Numbered from the stretch's first letter, positions 19,245-29,030 are shown. The stretch is 64,000 nucleotides of DNA from Pseudomonas sp. Bout1 (GCF_034314165.1 NZ_JAVIWK010000001.1:3797001-3861000), one strand, 5' to 3'. Made by a program: numbers and translations. Notes: generated from the letters alone by a model not told the origin.

Positions 19245-20150
19245 ATGACCCGAGCAGCGAGAATCACCGACCCTTCCTACGAGTTGATGGACGATCACAA
19301 CGGTCTGTCCATCATCTATCGCCAACACGGCTTCCCATGCCCGCTGGTGCGCTGGCATTTCCACAAGGAATACGAGCTGCACCTGATCGTTGCCAGTTCC
19401 GGCAAGGTGTTCATCGGTGACTACATCGGCAACTTCTACCCGGAAAGCCTGTTCCTCACCGGCCCCAACCTGCCCCACAACTGGATCAGCCAGGTGGCTG
19501 AGGATGAAGTGGTGCCCAAGCGCGACATGCTGGTGAACTTCACGGATGACCTGCTCGAAGGCGGCTGCCATATTTTTGCCGAGCTCAAGACGCTCGCGCC
19601 ATTGCTGGAGCGGGCGCAGTACGGCATCGAGTTTCGCTGCAAGAAGACCATTGCCCAGGCCATGACCCTGATGCAACGCATCGAGGACGCGCAAGGCATG
19701 GCGCGCCTGGGGCATTTCTTCATCCTGATGGAGGTACTCAGTGCCTGTGAGGACTATCAACTGCTCTCCGGCGTGACCACCCCGCAACTGGCGGACGAAC
19801 ACAGCATCGACCGCACCAACCGGGCGGTGGACTACATTTTTGCCCACTACGCGCGCGAATTGTCCCTGGAAGAGGTGGCCGAATACCTCGGCATGAAACC
19901 CACCTACTTCTCCCGCGTGTTTAAACAAGCCACCGGGCGCACCTTCATCGAATTCGTCAATCGCCTGCGCATCAGTAAATCCTGCGAACTGCTGGCCGAT
20001 GGCGACAAAGCCGTGACCGATGTGTGCTTCGAGTCGGGCTTCAACAACATTTCCAACTTCAACCGCCGCTTCCAGCAGCTCAAGGGCATGACCCCCTCGC
20101 ACTACCGACGCCTGGCGGTGCAGCGCCTGACCGAGCAAAACCTCGCCTGA
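19245..20150 (+). CDS. mtlR: AraC family activator MtlR
   Basis: This 301-residue regulator has an N-terminal cupin-like sensing domain (WHFHKEYELHLIVASSG, residues 35-51) and two helix-turn-helix motifs at the C-terminus (about 205-295: LSLEEVAEYLGMKPTYFSRVF, then VTDVCFESGFNNISNFNRRF). It stands directly before the mannitol/arabitol operon in the same direction, as MtlR does in P. fluorescens, where it activates mtlEFGKDYZ with mannitol, sorbitol or arabitol. Confidence 0.9.
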   Translation: MTRAARITDPSYELMDDHNGLSIIYRQHGFPCPLVRWHFHKEYELHLIVASSGKVFIGDYIGNFYPESLFLTGPNLPHNWISQVAEDEVVPKRDMLVNFTDDLLEGGCHIFAELKTLAPLLERAQYGIEFRCKKTIAQAMTLMQRIEDAQGMARLGHFFILMEVLSACEDYQLLSGVTTPQLADEHSIDRTNRAVDYIFAHYARELSLEEVAEYLGMKPTYFSRVFKQATGRTFIEFVNRLRISKSCELLADGDKAVTDVCFESGFNNISNFNRRFQQLKGMTPSHYRRLAVQRLTEQNLA

Positions 20151-20175
20151 AGAACAAACGCGGGCCCGCTTTCCT

Positions 20176-20246
20176 GTGGGAGCTGGCTTGCCTGCGATAG
20201 CGCCGTGGCTGACACACCGCCATCGCAGGCAAGCCAGCTCCCACAT
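20176..20246. repeat. REP pair between mtlR and mtlE
   Basis: GTGGGAGCTGGCTTGCCTGC and its inverse lie about 30 bases apart. The remaining 180 bases to mtlE hold the promoter region and a further A-rich CA-like motif, ACAACAACAATAA, at 20375-20387. Confidence 0.85.
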
Positions 20247-20428
20247 TTGCACCGTGTTTCCAGCGAAAATCCGCCGAGTGCAAAAAAGTATCAGTAAAAG
20301 TGCTCCCAAGGATTTGTCAGCGCGCCAATTGAAGGCTGTAATCAACGCACACTCTTCCAGCTGTCGTGGGAGACACAACAACAATAACTGTCCTTCTGTA
20401 GCCTCTGGGCGCAGAAATGGAGTGCGCG

Positions 20429-21739
20429 ATGAAGTTCACAGCTAAAGCTCTGCTTGCCTGTACCTGCATGACCCTCAGCGCCGTCAGTCTTGGCGCGCAA
20501 ACCCTGACCATTGCCACCGTCAACAACAGCGACATGATTCGCATGCAAAAGCTCTCGAAAACCTTCGAGACCGAGCATCCGGAGATCAAGCTGAACTGGG
20601 TGGTACTTGAAGAAAACGTGCTGCGCCAACGCCTCACCACCGACATCGCCACCCAGGGCGGACAGTTCGACGTGCTCACCATTGGCATGTACGAAGCAGC
20701 ACTCTGGGGCGCCAAGGGCTGGCTGGAACCGATGAAGGATCTGCCTGCTGCCTACGACCTGGACGACGTTTTCCCGTCCGTGCGTGACGGCCTTTCCGTC
20801 AAGGGCTCGCTGTACGCCCTGCCGTTCTACGCCGAAAGCTCCATCACCTACTACCGCACCGACTTGTTCAAGGACGCCGGGCTGACCATGCCTGAGCACC
20901 CGACCTGGACGCAGATCGGCGAGTTCGCCGCCAAACTCACCAACAAAGACAAGGAACAGTACGGCCTGTGCCTGCGCGGCAAAGCCGGTTGGGGCGAAAA
21001 CATGGCGCTGATCACCACCCTGGCCAACGGCTACGGTGCGCGCTGGTTCGATGAGAAGTGGCAGCCGGAATTCAACGGGCCCGAGTGGAAAGACGCACTG
21101 AACTTCTACGTCGACAACATGAAAAAATCCGGCCCGCCGGGCGCCTCCAGCAACGGTTTCAACGAAAACCTGGCGCTGTTCAACAGCGGCAAGTGCGCGA
21201 TCTGGGTCGACGCCAGCGTCGCCGGCTCGTTTGTGACTGACAAAACCCAAAGCAAAGTGGCTGACCACGTCGGCTTCACCTTTGCCCCTCACGAAAAAAC
21301 CGAGAAAGGTACGTCGTGGCTGTACTCCTGGTCCCTGGGGATTCCAACCAGCTCCAAAGCCAAGGACGCCGCCAAGGTGTTCACCACCTGGGCCACGTCC
21401 AAGGAGTACAGCCAGTTGGTCGCCAAGACCGACGGGATTGCCAACGTACCGCCAGGTACCCGCAAGTCGACCTACAGCGACGAATACATGAAGGCTGCAC
21501 CGTTTGCCAAGGTGACGCTGGAATCGCTGAAAGTTGCCGACCCGAAAGACCCGTCCGCCAAGCCGGTGCCGTATGTGGGCATCCAGCTGGTGACCATCCC
21601 TGAATTCCAGGCGATTGGTACCCAGGTCGGCAAGTTCTTCTCCAGCGCACTGACCGGTGGCTCGACGGTGGACAAAGCCCTGGCAGATTCGCAGACGTTC
21701 ACCGAACGCGAAATGAAGCGGGCCGGTTATCCCAAGTAA
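20429..21739 (+). CDS. mtlE: Polyol ABC transporter substrate-binding protein MtlE
   Basis: This 436-residue family 1 extracellular solute-binding protein has a signal peptide cleaved near ALG/SLGA-QT (residue 25). It binds mannitol, sorbitol or arabitol in the periplasm. Mature sequence LTIATVNNSDMIRMQKLSKTF and the FDVLTIGMYEAALWG stretch fit the sugar-alcohol branch. ATG 20429 starts the signal peptide; an upstream in-frame ATG adds only four residues. It opens the mtlEFGK transporter set. Confidence 0.92.
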   Translation: MKFTAKALLACTCMTLSAVSLGAQTLTIATVNNSDMIRMQKLSKTFETEHPEIKLNWVVLEENVLRQRLTTDIATQGGQFDVLTIGMYEAALWGAKGWLEPMKDLPAAYDLDDVFPSVRDGLSVKGSLYALPFYAESSITYYRTDLFKDAGLTMPEHPTWTQIGEFAAKLTNKDKEQYGLCLRGKAGWGENMALITTLANGYGARWFDEKWQPEFNGPEWKDALNFYVDNMKKSGPPGASSNGFNENLALFNSGKCAIWVDASVAGSFVTDKTQSKVADHVGFTFAPHEKTEKGTSWLYSWSLGIPTSSKAKDAAKVFTTWATSKEYSQLVAKTDGIANVPPGTRKSTYSDEYMKAAPFAKVTLESLKVADPKDPSAKPVPYVGIQLVTIPEFQAIGTQVGKFFSSALTGGSTVDKALADSQTFTEREMKRAGYPK

Positions 21740-21774
21740 AGCGGTCTCACCACCGTAAATGCTTTATGTGGGAG

Positions 21775-21870
21775 GCTCTTGGTGGGAGCTGGCTTGCCTG
21801 CGATGCAGACACCTCGGTCTGTCAGTTAAACCGGGGGGATGCCATCGCAGGCAAGCCAGCTCCCACACAA
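21775..21870. repeat. REP pair between mtlE and mtlF
   Basis: GTGGGAGCTGGCTTGCCTGC and its inverse flank about 40 bases, followed by a second partial copy of the inverse arm up to about 21883. Such an element after the binding-protein gene is typical of ABC operons and can stabilise the mtlE mRNA over the permease genes. Confidence 0.85.
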
Positions 21871-21935
21871 GCCAGCTCCCACATTGACCGCGCTTCGACT
21901 CTCGCTCTGCATGTACCTGAATGGTCCTGATCACC

Positions 21936-22862
21936 ATGAATACCACCACTGCCCAAGTGCAAACCGCTACGCCGGACAAGCCGCGTAAAAGCCGCTTGAT
22001 CAACCCCGGCTGGTTCCTCGTCAGCCCCTCGGTGGCCTTGTTGCTGCTGTGGATGATCGTGCCGCTGGGCATGACGCTGTACTTCTCGCTGATTCGCTAC
22101 AACTTGCTCTACCCCGGCGAAAACCAATTCGTGGGCCTGGAGAACTTCACCTACTTCATCACCGACTCGGGCTTCCTGCCCGGCGCCACCAACACCCTGT
22201 TGCTGGTGGGCAGCGTATTGCTGATCAGCGTGGTGTTTGGCGTACTGATCAGCGCGCTGCTGGAGGCCAGCGAGTTCTTCGGTCGCGGCCTGGTGCGGGT
22301 ATTGCTGATTTCACCGTTCTTCATCATGCCCACCGTCGGTGCGCTGATCTGGAAGAACCTGATTTTCCATCCGGTGTCGGGGATTCTCGCCTACGTGTGG
22401 AAGCTGTTCGGCGCCCAGCCCGTGGACTGGCTGGCCCACTACCCGTTGCTGTCGATCATCATCATTGTGTCCTGGCAGTGGCTGCCCTTCGCGATCCTGC
22501 TGCTGATGACCGCCATGCAGTCCCTCGACCAGGAGCAAAAGGAAGCCGCACGCCTGGACGGTGCCGGCGCCATCGCGATCTTCTGGCACCTGACCCTGCC
22601 GCACCTGGCGCGCCCGATTGCCGTGGTGGTGATGATCGAAACGATCTTCCTGCTCTCGGTGTTCGCCGAAATCTTCACCACCACCAACGGTGGCCCCGGC
22701 TACGCGTCGACCAACCTCGCCTACCTGATCTACAACCAGGCGCTGGTGCAGTTCGATGTGGGCATGGCCTCGGCCGGCGGCTTGATTGCCGTGGTCATCG
22801 CCAATATCGCGGCGATCATCCTGGTGCGGATGATCGGCAAAAACCTGACTGACAAGCCTTGA
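21936..22862 (+). CDS. mtlF: Polyol ABC transporter permease MtlF
   Basis: This 308-residue inner-membrane permease (MalF type) has about six membrane segments and the cytoplasmic EAA loop QKEAARLDGAGAIAIFWHL near residues 203-221 that docks on MtlK. ATG 21936 is chosen over ATG 21921; the difference is five residues. mtlG follows after 10 bases. Confidence 0.92.
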   Translation: MNTTTAQVQTATPDKPRKSRLINPGWFLVSPSVALLLLWMIVPLGMTLYFSLIRYNLLYPGENQFVGLENFTYFITDSGFLPGATNTLLLVGSVLLISVVFGVLISALLEASEFFGRGLVRVLLISPFFIMPTVGALIWKNLIFHPVSGILAYVWKLFGAQPVDWLAHYPLLSIIIIVSWQWLPFAILLLMTAMQSLDQEQKEAARLDGAGAIAIFWHLTLPHLARPIAVVVMIETIFLLSVFAEIFTTTNGGPGYASTNLAYLIYNQALVQFDVGMASAGGLIAVVIANIAAIILVRMIGKNLTDKP

Positions 22863-22872
22863 GGGCCGCGCC

Positions 22873-23703
22873 ATGACGCTTCAACAATCCCGCCGCCTGC
22901 AAAGCGTGTTGCTCGGTGCCCTGGCCTGGGCCATCGCGATCCTGATCTTTTTCCCGATCTTCTGGATGGTGCTGACCAGCTTCAAGACCGAAATCGACGC
23001 GTTCGCCACCCCGCCGCAGTTCATCTTCACGCCGACGCTGGAGAACTACCTGCACATCAACGAGCGCAGCAACTACTTCAGCTACGCCTGGAACTCAGTG
23101 CTGATTTCGTTCAGCGCCACTGCCTTGTGCCTGCTGATCTCGGTACCGGCCGCCTACTCCATGGCCTTCTACGAGACCAAGCGCACCAAGGGCACGCTGC
23201 TGTGGATGCTCTCCACCAAGATGCTGCCGCCGGTGGGCGTGCTGATGCCGATCTACCTGCTGGCCAAGACCTTTGGCCTGCTGGACACGCGCATTGCGCT
23301 GATCATCATCTACACCCTGATCAACCTGCCGATCGTGGTCTGGATGGTTTACACCTACTTCAAGGACATCCCCAAAGACATCCTCGAAGCCGCTCGCCTG
23401 GACGGCGCCACCTTGTGGCAGGAAATGGTCCGTGTGCTGCTGCCGATCGCCAAGGGTGGCCTGGCTTCCACGGTGTTGCTGTCGCTGATCCTGTGCTGGA
23501 ACGAAGCGTTCTGGTCGCTGAACCTGACCTCGTCCAACGCCGCGCCGCTGACCGCGTTGATCGCCTCCTACTCCAGCCCCGAAGGTTTGTTCTGGGCCAA
23601 ATTGTCTGCCGTGTCGACCCTGGCCTGTGCACCGATCCTGATCTTTGGCTGGATCAGCCAGAAACAGCTGGTCCGCGGCTTGTCCTTCGGCGCCGTGAAA
23701 TAA
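22873..23703 (+). CDS. mtlG: Polyol ABC transporter permease MtlG
   Basis: This 276-residue MalG-type permease has six predicted membrane segments and an EAA loop, EAARLDGATLWQEMVRVLLP, near residues 173-192. It pairs with MtlF to form the channel of the polyol importer. Confidence 0.92.
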   Translation: MTLQQSRRLQSVLLGALAWAIAILIFFPIFWMVLTSFKTEIDAFATPPQFIFTPTLENYLHINERSNYFSYAWNSVLISFSATALCLLISVPAAYSMAFYETKRTKGTLLWMLSTKMLPPVGVLMPIYLLAKTFGLLDTRIALIIIYTLINLPIVVWMVYTYFKDIPKDILEAARLDGATLWQEMVRVLLPIAKGGLASTVLLSLILCWNEAFWSLNLTSSNAAPLTALIASYSSPEGLFWAKLSAVSTLACAPILIFGWISQKQLVRGLSFGAVK

Positions 23704-23720
23704 CCGCCAAACCACACCTC

Positions 23721-23810
23721 TGCAGGAGCCGGCTTGCCGGCGATGGCGGCCTCAAGGTCGCCGCAAGGCTCAAGGCCTCATCACCGGCAAGCCGGCTCCT
23801 ACATAACCTG
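23721..23810. repeat. REP pair, GCAGGAGCCGGCTTGCCGGC type, between mtlG and mtlK
   Basis: CAGGAGCCGGCTTGCCGGCG and its inverse face each other around about 45 bases. It differs in sequence from the other REPs of the operon. Confidence 0.8.
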
Positions 23811-23823
23811 TTTGGCTCTAGCG

Positions 23824-23835
23824 AATAACAACAAG
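23824..23835 (+). promoter_or_regulatory. Crc/Hfq (CA) motif overlapping the mtlK ribosome site
   Basis: AATAACAACAAG lies directly before GCGGAGG and 12 bases before the mtlK ATG. It fits the AANAANAA target of Hfq/Crc translational repression used by pseudomonads when better carbon sources are present. Confidence 0.65.
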
Positions 23836-23847
23836 CGGAGGCCCATC

Positions 23848-24951
23848 ATGGCCAACCTGAAAATCAAGAATCTGCAAAAAGGCTTCGAAGGTTTCTCCAT
23901 CATCAAGGGCATCGACCTTGAAGTGAACGACAAGGAATTCGTGGTGTTCGTCGGCCCGTCAGGCTGCGGCAAGTCCACCCTGCTGCGCTTGATTGCGGGC
24001 CTGGAAGAAGTCAGCGAAGGCACCATCGAACTGGATGGCCGCGACATCACCGAAGTGACCCCGGCCAAGCGTGACCTGGCGATGGTGTTCCAGACCTACG
24101 CCCTGTACCCGCACATGAGCGTGCGCAAGAACATGTCGTTTGCCCTGGACCTGGCCGGCGTCGACAAGAAGATTGTCGAGAGCAAGGTCAACGAAGCGGC
24201 GCGTATCCTGGAGTTGGGCCCGTTGCTTGAGCGCAAACCCAAGCAGCTGTCTGGCGGCCAGCGTCAGCGTGTGGCGATCGGCCGCGCGATTGTGCGTAAC
24301 CCAAAGATCTTCCTGTTCGACGAACCACTGTCCAACCTCGACGCCGCCCTGCGCGTGCAGATGCGCCTGGAACTGTCGCGCCTGCATAAAGAACTGCAAG
24401 CCACCATGATCTACGTAACCCACGACCAGGTCGAAGCCATGACCCTGGCCGACAAAGTGGTGGTGCTCAACAGTGGCCGCGTGGAACAGGTGGGCTCGCC
24501 GCTGGAGCTGTACCACCAGCCGGCCAACCTGTTTGTCGCGGGCTTTTTGGGTACGCCGAAAATGGGCTTCCTCAAAGGCAAGGTCACCCGCGTGGATGCG
24601 CAGGGCTGCGAACTTGAACTGGACGCCGGCGGCCGTATCAGCCTGCCCTTGAGCAGCGCGACCTTGAGCGTTGGCAGCGCGGTGACCCTGGGCATTCGCC
24701 CGGAGCACCTGGAAATCGCTTCCCCCGGCCAGGCCACCCTGACCGTTACCGCCGACGTCGGCGAGCGCCTGGGCAGCGACACGTTCTGCCACGTCATCAC
24801 CGCCAGCAAAGAGCCGTTGACCCTGCGTATCCGTGGCGACATGGCCAGCCAGTATGGCGAGACCCTGCAGCTGCACCTGGACCCGACCCAATGCCATCTG
24901 TTCGACGCTGACGGCGTGGCCGTGGCCCGCCCACTGCGCGCCGCCGCCTGA
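23848..24951 (+). CDS. mtlK: Polyol ABC transporter ATPase MtlK
   Basis: This 367-residue MalK-type ATPase has Walker A GPSGCGKST (residues 37-45), signature LSGGQRQRVAIG, Walker B IFLFDEPLSNLD, the H-loop YVTHDQVEAM, and a C-terminal OB-fold/TOBE domain after residue 240. It energises MtlEFG. ATG 23848 has GGAGG upstream; an ATG 38 codons earlier would read through the REP. Confidence 0.93.
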   Translation: MANLKIKNLQKGFEGFSIIKGIDLEVNDKEFVVFVGPSGCGKSTLLRLIAGLEEVSEGTIELDGRDITEVTPAKRDLAMVFQTYALYPHMSVRKNMSFALDLAGVDKKIVESKVNEAARILELGPLLERKPKQLSGGQRQRVAIGRAIVRNPKIFLFDEPLSNLDAALRVQMRLELSRLHKELQATMIYVTHDQVEAMTLADKVVVLNSGRVEQVGSPLELYHQPANLFVAGFLGTPKMGFLKGKVTRVDAQGCELELDAGGRISLPLSSATLSVGSAVTLGIRPEHLEIASPGQATLTVTADVGERLGSDTFCHVITASKEPLTLRIRGDMASQYGETLQLHLDPTQCHLFDADGVAVARPLRAAA

Positions 24952-24969
24952 TTTCGCGAGAATTTCCCG

Positions 24970-26451
24970 ATGAAACTGAACAAGCAAAACCTCACGCAAC
25001 TGGCGCCAGAAGTGCAACTGCCAGCCTATGCGATTGCCAACACCAGCCAGGGCATCGCGCACATCGGCGTCGGCGGGTTCCACCGCGCCCACCAGGCGTA
25101 CTACACCGATGCCTTGATGAACACCGGCGCGGGCCTGGACTGGAGCATCTGCGGTGTCGGCCTGCGCGCTGAAGACCGCAAGGCCCGGGACGACCTGGCC
25201 AGCCAGGACTACCTGTTTACCCTGTATGAGCTGGGCGACACCGACGACACCGAAGTGCGCGTCATCGGCTCCATCAGCGACATGCTGCTGGCCGAAGACG
25301 GCGCCCAGGCACTGATCGACAAGCTGGCCAGCCCAGAGATTCGCATCGTCTCGCTGACTATCACCGAAGGCGGCTACTGCATCGACGACAGCAACGGCGA
25401 GTTCATGGCCAACCTGGCGCAGATCCAGCATGACCTGGCCAACCCGGGCTCACCGAAAACCGTGTTCGGGTTTATCTGCGCAGCGTTAACCCAGCGCCGG
25501 GCAGCCGGGGTGGCGGCATTTACCGTGATGTCCTGCGATAACCTGCCCCACAACGGCGCCGTGACCCGCAAGGCGTTGCTGGCCTTTGCCGCGTTGCATG
25601 ACCCTGACCTGCATGCGTGGATCAAGGCCAATGTGAGCTTCCCGAACGCCATGGTCGACCGGATCACACCGATGACCAGCACCGCGCACCGCCTGCAGTT
25701 GCACGACGATCACGGCATCGATGACGCCTGGCCGGTGGTCTGCGAACCGTTTGTGCAGTGGGTTTTGGAAGACAAGTTCGTCAACGGCCGCCCGGCATGG
25801 GAGACGGTGGGCGTGCAGTTCACCGATGACGTGACGCCCTATGAAGAGATGAAAATCGGCCTGCTCAACGGCAGCCACCTGGCGCTGACGTACCTGGGCT
25901 TCCTGAAGGGCTATCGCTTCGTCCACGAGACCATGAACGACCCCTTGTTCGTCGCGTACATGCGCGCCTACATGGACCTGGACGTCACGCCTAACCTGGC
26001 GCCAGTGCCGGGTATCGACCTGACCGAGTACAAGCAGACCCTGGTGGACCGCTTCTCCAACCAGGCGATTGCCGACCAGTTGGAGCGTGTGTGTTCCGAT
26101 GGCTCATCGAAATTTCCCAAGTTCACCGTACCGACCATTAACCGCCTGATTGCCGACGGGCGCGAGACCGAGCGCGCTGCACTGGTCGTCGCGGCATGGG
26201 CGCTGTACTTGAAAGGCGTGGACGAGAATGGTGTGATCTACCGCATTCCGGATCCCCGCGCCGAGTTTTGCCAGGAGTTGGTGACCGAGGACACATTGAT
26301 CAGCAAACGACTGCTGGGCGTAGAGGAGATTTTTGGTACGGCTATTCCCAATTCACCCGCGTTTGTGGCAGCGTTTGAGCGGTGTTTCGAGAGCCTGCAG
26401 GATGTGGGTGTGAGTAAAACGCTGGAGCGGCTGCTCGCCAATATCAACTGA
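24970..26451 (+). CDS. mtlD: Mannitol 2-dehydrogenase (polyol dehydrogenase)
   Basis: This 493-residue long-chain secondary alcohol dehydrogenase oxidises mannitol to fructose and arabitol to xylulose with NAD. The active-site motif KIGLLNGSH (K-x4-N-x2-H, near residue 296) and the N-terminal GVGGFHRAHQAYY are diagnostic. The length equals that of the P. fluorescens enzyme. It starts 18 bases after mtlK. Confidence 0.95.
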   Translation: MKLNKQNLTQLAPEVQLPAYAIANTSQGIAHIGVGGFHRAHQAYYTDALMNTGAGLDWSICGVGLRAEDRKARDDLASQDYLFTLYELGDTDDTEVRVIGSISDMLLAEDGAQALIDKLASPEIRIVSLTITEGGYCIDDSNGEFMANLAQIQHDLANPGSPKTVFGFICAALTQRRAAGVAAFTVMSCDNLPHNGAVTRKALLAFAALHDPDLHAWIKANVSFPNAMVDRITPMTSTAHRLQLHDDHGIDDAWPVVCEPFVQWVLEDKFVNGRPAWETVGVQFTDDVTPYEEMKIGLLNGSHLALTYLGFLKGYRFVHETMNDPLFVAYMRAYMDLDVTPNLAPVPGIDLTEYKQTLVDRFSNQAIADQLERVCSDGSSKFPKFTVPTINRLIADGRETERAALVVAAWALYLKGVDENGVIYRIPDPRAEFCQELVTEDTLISKRLLGVEEIFGTAIPNSPAFVAAFERCFESLQDVGVSKTLERLLANIN

Positions 26452-26469
26452 CGGAACCGAATCAAACTG

Positions 26470-26556
26470 TGGGAGCTGGCTTGCCTGCGATAGCGGTGTA
26501 TCAGTCACAGCATTACGGACTGAACAGGCGCCATCGCAGGCAAGCCAGCGCCCACA
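26470..26556. repeat. REP pair between mtlD and xylulokinase gene
   Basis: GTGGGAGCTGGCTTGCCTGC and the inverse GCAGGCAAGCCAGCGCCCAC enclose about 45 bases inside the operon. Confidence 0.85.
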
Positions 26557-26597
26557 TTGATCGCATTCCACATCCCTAATGTGTTGAGCGACCTACC

Positions 26598-28079
26598 ATG
26601 ACCCAGCAAAACCTTTACCTCGGCATCGACTGCGGCACCCAGGGCACCAAGGCCATCGTGCTCGACGCCAGCAGTGGCAAAGTCCTGGGCCTGGGCGCTG
26701 CCAGCCACACGCTGATCAGCGGCGCCAACGGCCGCCGCGAACAGCACACCCAGGAATGGCTGGACGCCTTTACCGAAGCCACCCACCGCGCCTTGCAACA
26801 GGCCGGCGTGGACGGCCAGGATATCCTCGCCATCGGCGTCTCCGGCCAGCAACACGGCCTGGTGCTGCTCGATGACCAAGGCCAGGTGCTGCGCCCCGCC
26901 AAGCTGTGGTGCGACACCGAAACCGCCCCGCAAAACGCTCGACTGCTGCAATACCTGGGCGGCGAAAGCGGTTCCCTGGAACGCCTCGGCGTGGCCATCG
27001 CCCCGGGTTACACCGTGTCCAAGCTGCTGTGGACCCGCGAACAACACCCACAGGTTTTCGCGCGCATTGCACATATCCTGCTGCCCCACGACTACCTCAA
27101 CTACTGGCTTACCGGCCGCGCCTGCGCGGAATACGGCGACGCCTCGGGCACCGGTTATTTCAACGTTCGCACCCGCGAATGGGACCTGGCACTGCTGCGC
27201 CACATCGACCCCGAAGGACGCCTGGAAGCCGCACTGCCGGAGTTGATCGAGGCCAACCAGCCCGTGGGTACGATCCTGCCCGCCATCGCCGAACGTTTGG
27301 GTATCAACCCGAATGCGCGGGTGTCCAGCGGCGGCGGCGACAACATGATGGGCGCCATCGGCACCGGCAATATCGCCCCCGGCGTGATCACCATGAGCCT
27401 CGGCTCATCGGGTACCGTGTATGCCTTCGCCGAGCAGGCCAACGTGAGCCCGCAGGCGTCGGTCGCAACCTTCTGCTCGTCCAGCGGCGGCTGGCTGCCA
27501 TTGATCTGCACCATGAACCTGACCAACGCCACCGGGGTCATCCGCGAGCTGTTCGGCCTGGACCTGGATGCCTTCAACGCGCTGGTGGCCGAGGCCCCGA
27601 TTGGCGCCGACGGCGTCTGCATGCTGCCGTTCCTCAACGGCGAACGGGTGCCCGCCCTGCCCCACGCCACTGGCAGCTTGCACGGCTTGACCATGACCAA
27701 CCTGACCCGCGCCAACCTGTGCCGCGCCGTGGTCGAAGGCACCACCTTCGGCTTGCGCTACGGCCTGGACCTGTTGCGCCAGACCGGCCTGCAAAGCCAG
27801 AGTATCCGGCTGATTGGCGGCGGCTCGAAAAGCCCGGTGTGGCGGCAGATGGTCGCCGATATCATGAACACCGAAGTGGTCTGTACCGAACAAAGCGAAG
27901 CCGCCGCCCTGGGCGCGGCGATCCAGGCGGCGTGGTGCCAGTCCGGTGAAAGCCTGGCGCAGCTGTGCCAGCGCTGCGTCAGCGTCGACCCGGCCAGCCG
28001 CACGGTGCCCGACGCCGGCAGCGTCAGCGCTTACCAACACGCTTATGAGCGTTATCAACAGCACGTGGCATCCCTATAA
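26598..28079 (+). CDS. mtlY: Xylulokinase
   Basis: This 493-residue FGGY kinase phosphorylates D-xylulose, the product of arabitol oxidation. The N-terminal phosphate-binding LGIDCGTQGTKAIVL (residues 7-21), the VSGQQHGLVLLD substrate segment near 82, and the C-terminal LIGGGSKSPVWRQMVADI motif are present. The gene is called mtlY or xylB in pseudomonads. Confidence 0.92.
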   Translation: MTQQNLYLGIDCGTQGTKAIVLDASSGKVLGLGAASHTLISGANGRREQHTQEWLDAFTEATHRALQQAGVDGQDILAIGVSGQQHGLVLLDDQGQVLRPAKLWCDTETAPQNARLLQYLGGESGSLERLGVAIAPGYTVSKLLWTREQHPQVFARIAHILLPHDYLNYWLTGRACAEYGDASGTGYFNVRTREWDLALLRHIDPEGRLEAALPELIEANQPVGTILPAIAERLGINPNARVSSGGGDNMMGAIGTGNIAPGVITMSLGSSGTVYAFAEQANVSPQASVATFCSSSGGWLPLICTMNLTNATGVIRELFGLDLDAFNALVAEAPIGADGVCMLPFLNGERVPALPHATGSLHGLTMTNLTRANLCRAVVEGTTFGLRYGLDLLRQTGLQSQSIRLIGGGSKSPVWRQMVADIMNTEVVCTEQSEAAALGAAIQAAWCQSGESLAQLCQRCVSVDPASRTVPDAGSVSAYQHAYERYQQHVASL

Positions 28080-28091
28080 GAGCGAACGAAT

Positions 28092-29030
28092 ATGTATTTG
28101 GTATGTGGCGAAGCGCTGTTTGATTTTTTCAGCGAGGACGATGCCAGCGGCAAGGCGTCCAGGGTCAATTACAAGGCGATTGCCGGCGGCTCGCCGTTCA
28201 ACGTCGCGGTAGGCTTGCGTCGCCTGGGAATCGATGCGGGCTTTTTTGCCGGCATCTCCGACGACTATCTGGGCCGGCGCCTGTTGCAGGTGCTTAAGGA
28301 TGAAGGCGTGCGCGAGGATTTCCTGCTGGAGTTCGCCGCACCGACCACCCTGGCAATGGTTGCCGTGGGCGCCAACGGCTCACCGCAATACAGCTTTCGC
28401 GGTGAGGGCTGCGCCGACCGCCAGTTACAGCTTGAACACTTGCCGGTGTTGGGCGACGACGTGCGTGGCATACACATCGGATCATTCTCGCTGGTGGTAC
28501 AGCCGATTGCCGACACCTTGCTGGCCTTGGTCCGCCGGGAAAGCGGCAAGCGCCTGGTCAGCCTCGACCCCAACGTGCGCCTCAACCCGCAGCCGGATAT
28601 CGACCTGTGGCGTACGCGGGTGGCCGAATTGGTCAGGCATGCCGACCTGATCAAGGTCAGCGACGAAGACCTGCACCTGCTGTACCCCGGCCAAGCACCC
28701 GAAAGTATCCTGCAAGAGTGGTTGCAGCACCGTTGCCAACTGGTGTTCCTGACCCGTGGGGGCGACGGCGCGACGGTGTTCAGTCGCCAGCATGGCAGTT
28801 GGTCGGCGCCCGCGGTCAAAGTCCTCATGGCCGATACCGTGGGGGCAGGCGATACCTTCCAGGCCGCGTTGATTGCCTGGCTTACCGAGCAACAACTGGA
28901 CTCGGTACAGGGCCTGCAACAGCTGACCCGCGAGCAGATCCAAGACATGCTTGCCTTCGCCATTCGTGCAGCAGCGCTCACCTGCGGCAAGACCGGTCCG
29001 GACCTGCCCTATCGTCATCAGCTGGACTGA
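28092..29030 (+). CDS. mtlZ: Fructokinase (PfkB family)
   Basis: This 312-residue ribokinase-family enzyme phosphorylates fructose formed from mannitol. It has the substrate-binding GGSPFNVAVGLRRLG near residues 35-49 and the catalytic DTVGAGDTFQAAL motif near 249-261, where the second Asp is the base. It closes the mtl operon, 12 bases after mtlY. Confidence 0.92.
   Translation: MYLVCGEALFDFFSEDDASGKASRVNYKAIAGGSPFNVAVGLRRLGIDAGFFAGISDDYLGRRLLQVLKDEGVREDFLLEFAAPTTLAMVAVGANGSPQYSFRGEGCADRQLQLEHLPVLGDDVRGIHIGSFSLVVQPIADTLLALVRRESGKRLVSLDPNVRLNPQPDIDLWRTRVAELVRHADLIKVSDEDLHLLYPGQAPESILQEWLQHRCQLVFLTRGGDGATVFSRQHGSWSAPAVKVLMADTVGAGDTFQAALIAWLTEQQLDSVQGLQQLTREQIQDMLAFAIRAAALTCGKTGPDLPYRHQLD

Noticed and set aside
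23959..25431. 490-codon open frame on the minus strand over mtlK and mtlD
   Set aside because: It is antisense to two well-supported genes; its composition (His, Gln, Val, Ala rich) is that of a shadow frame in GC-rich DNA.
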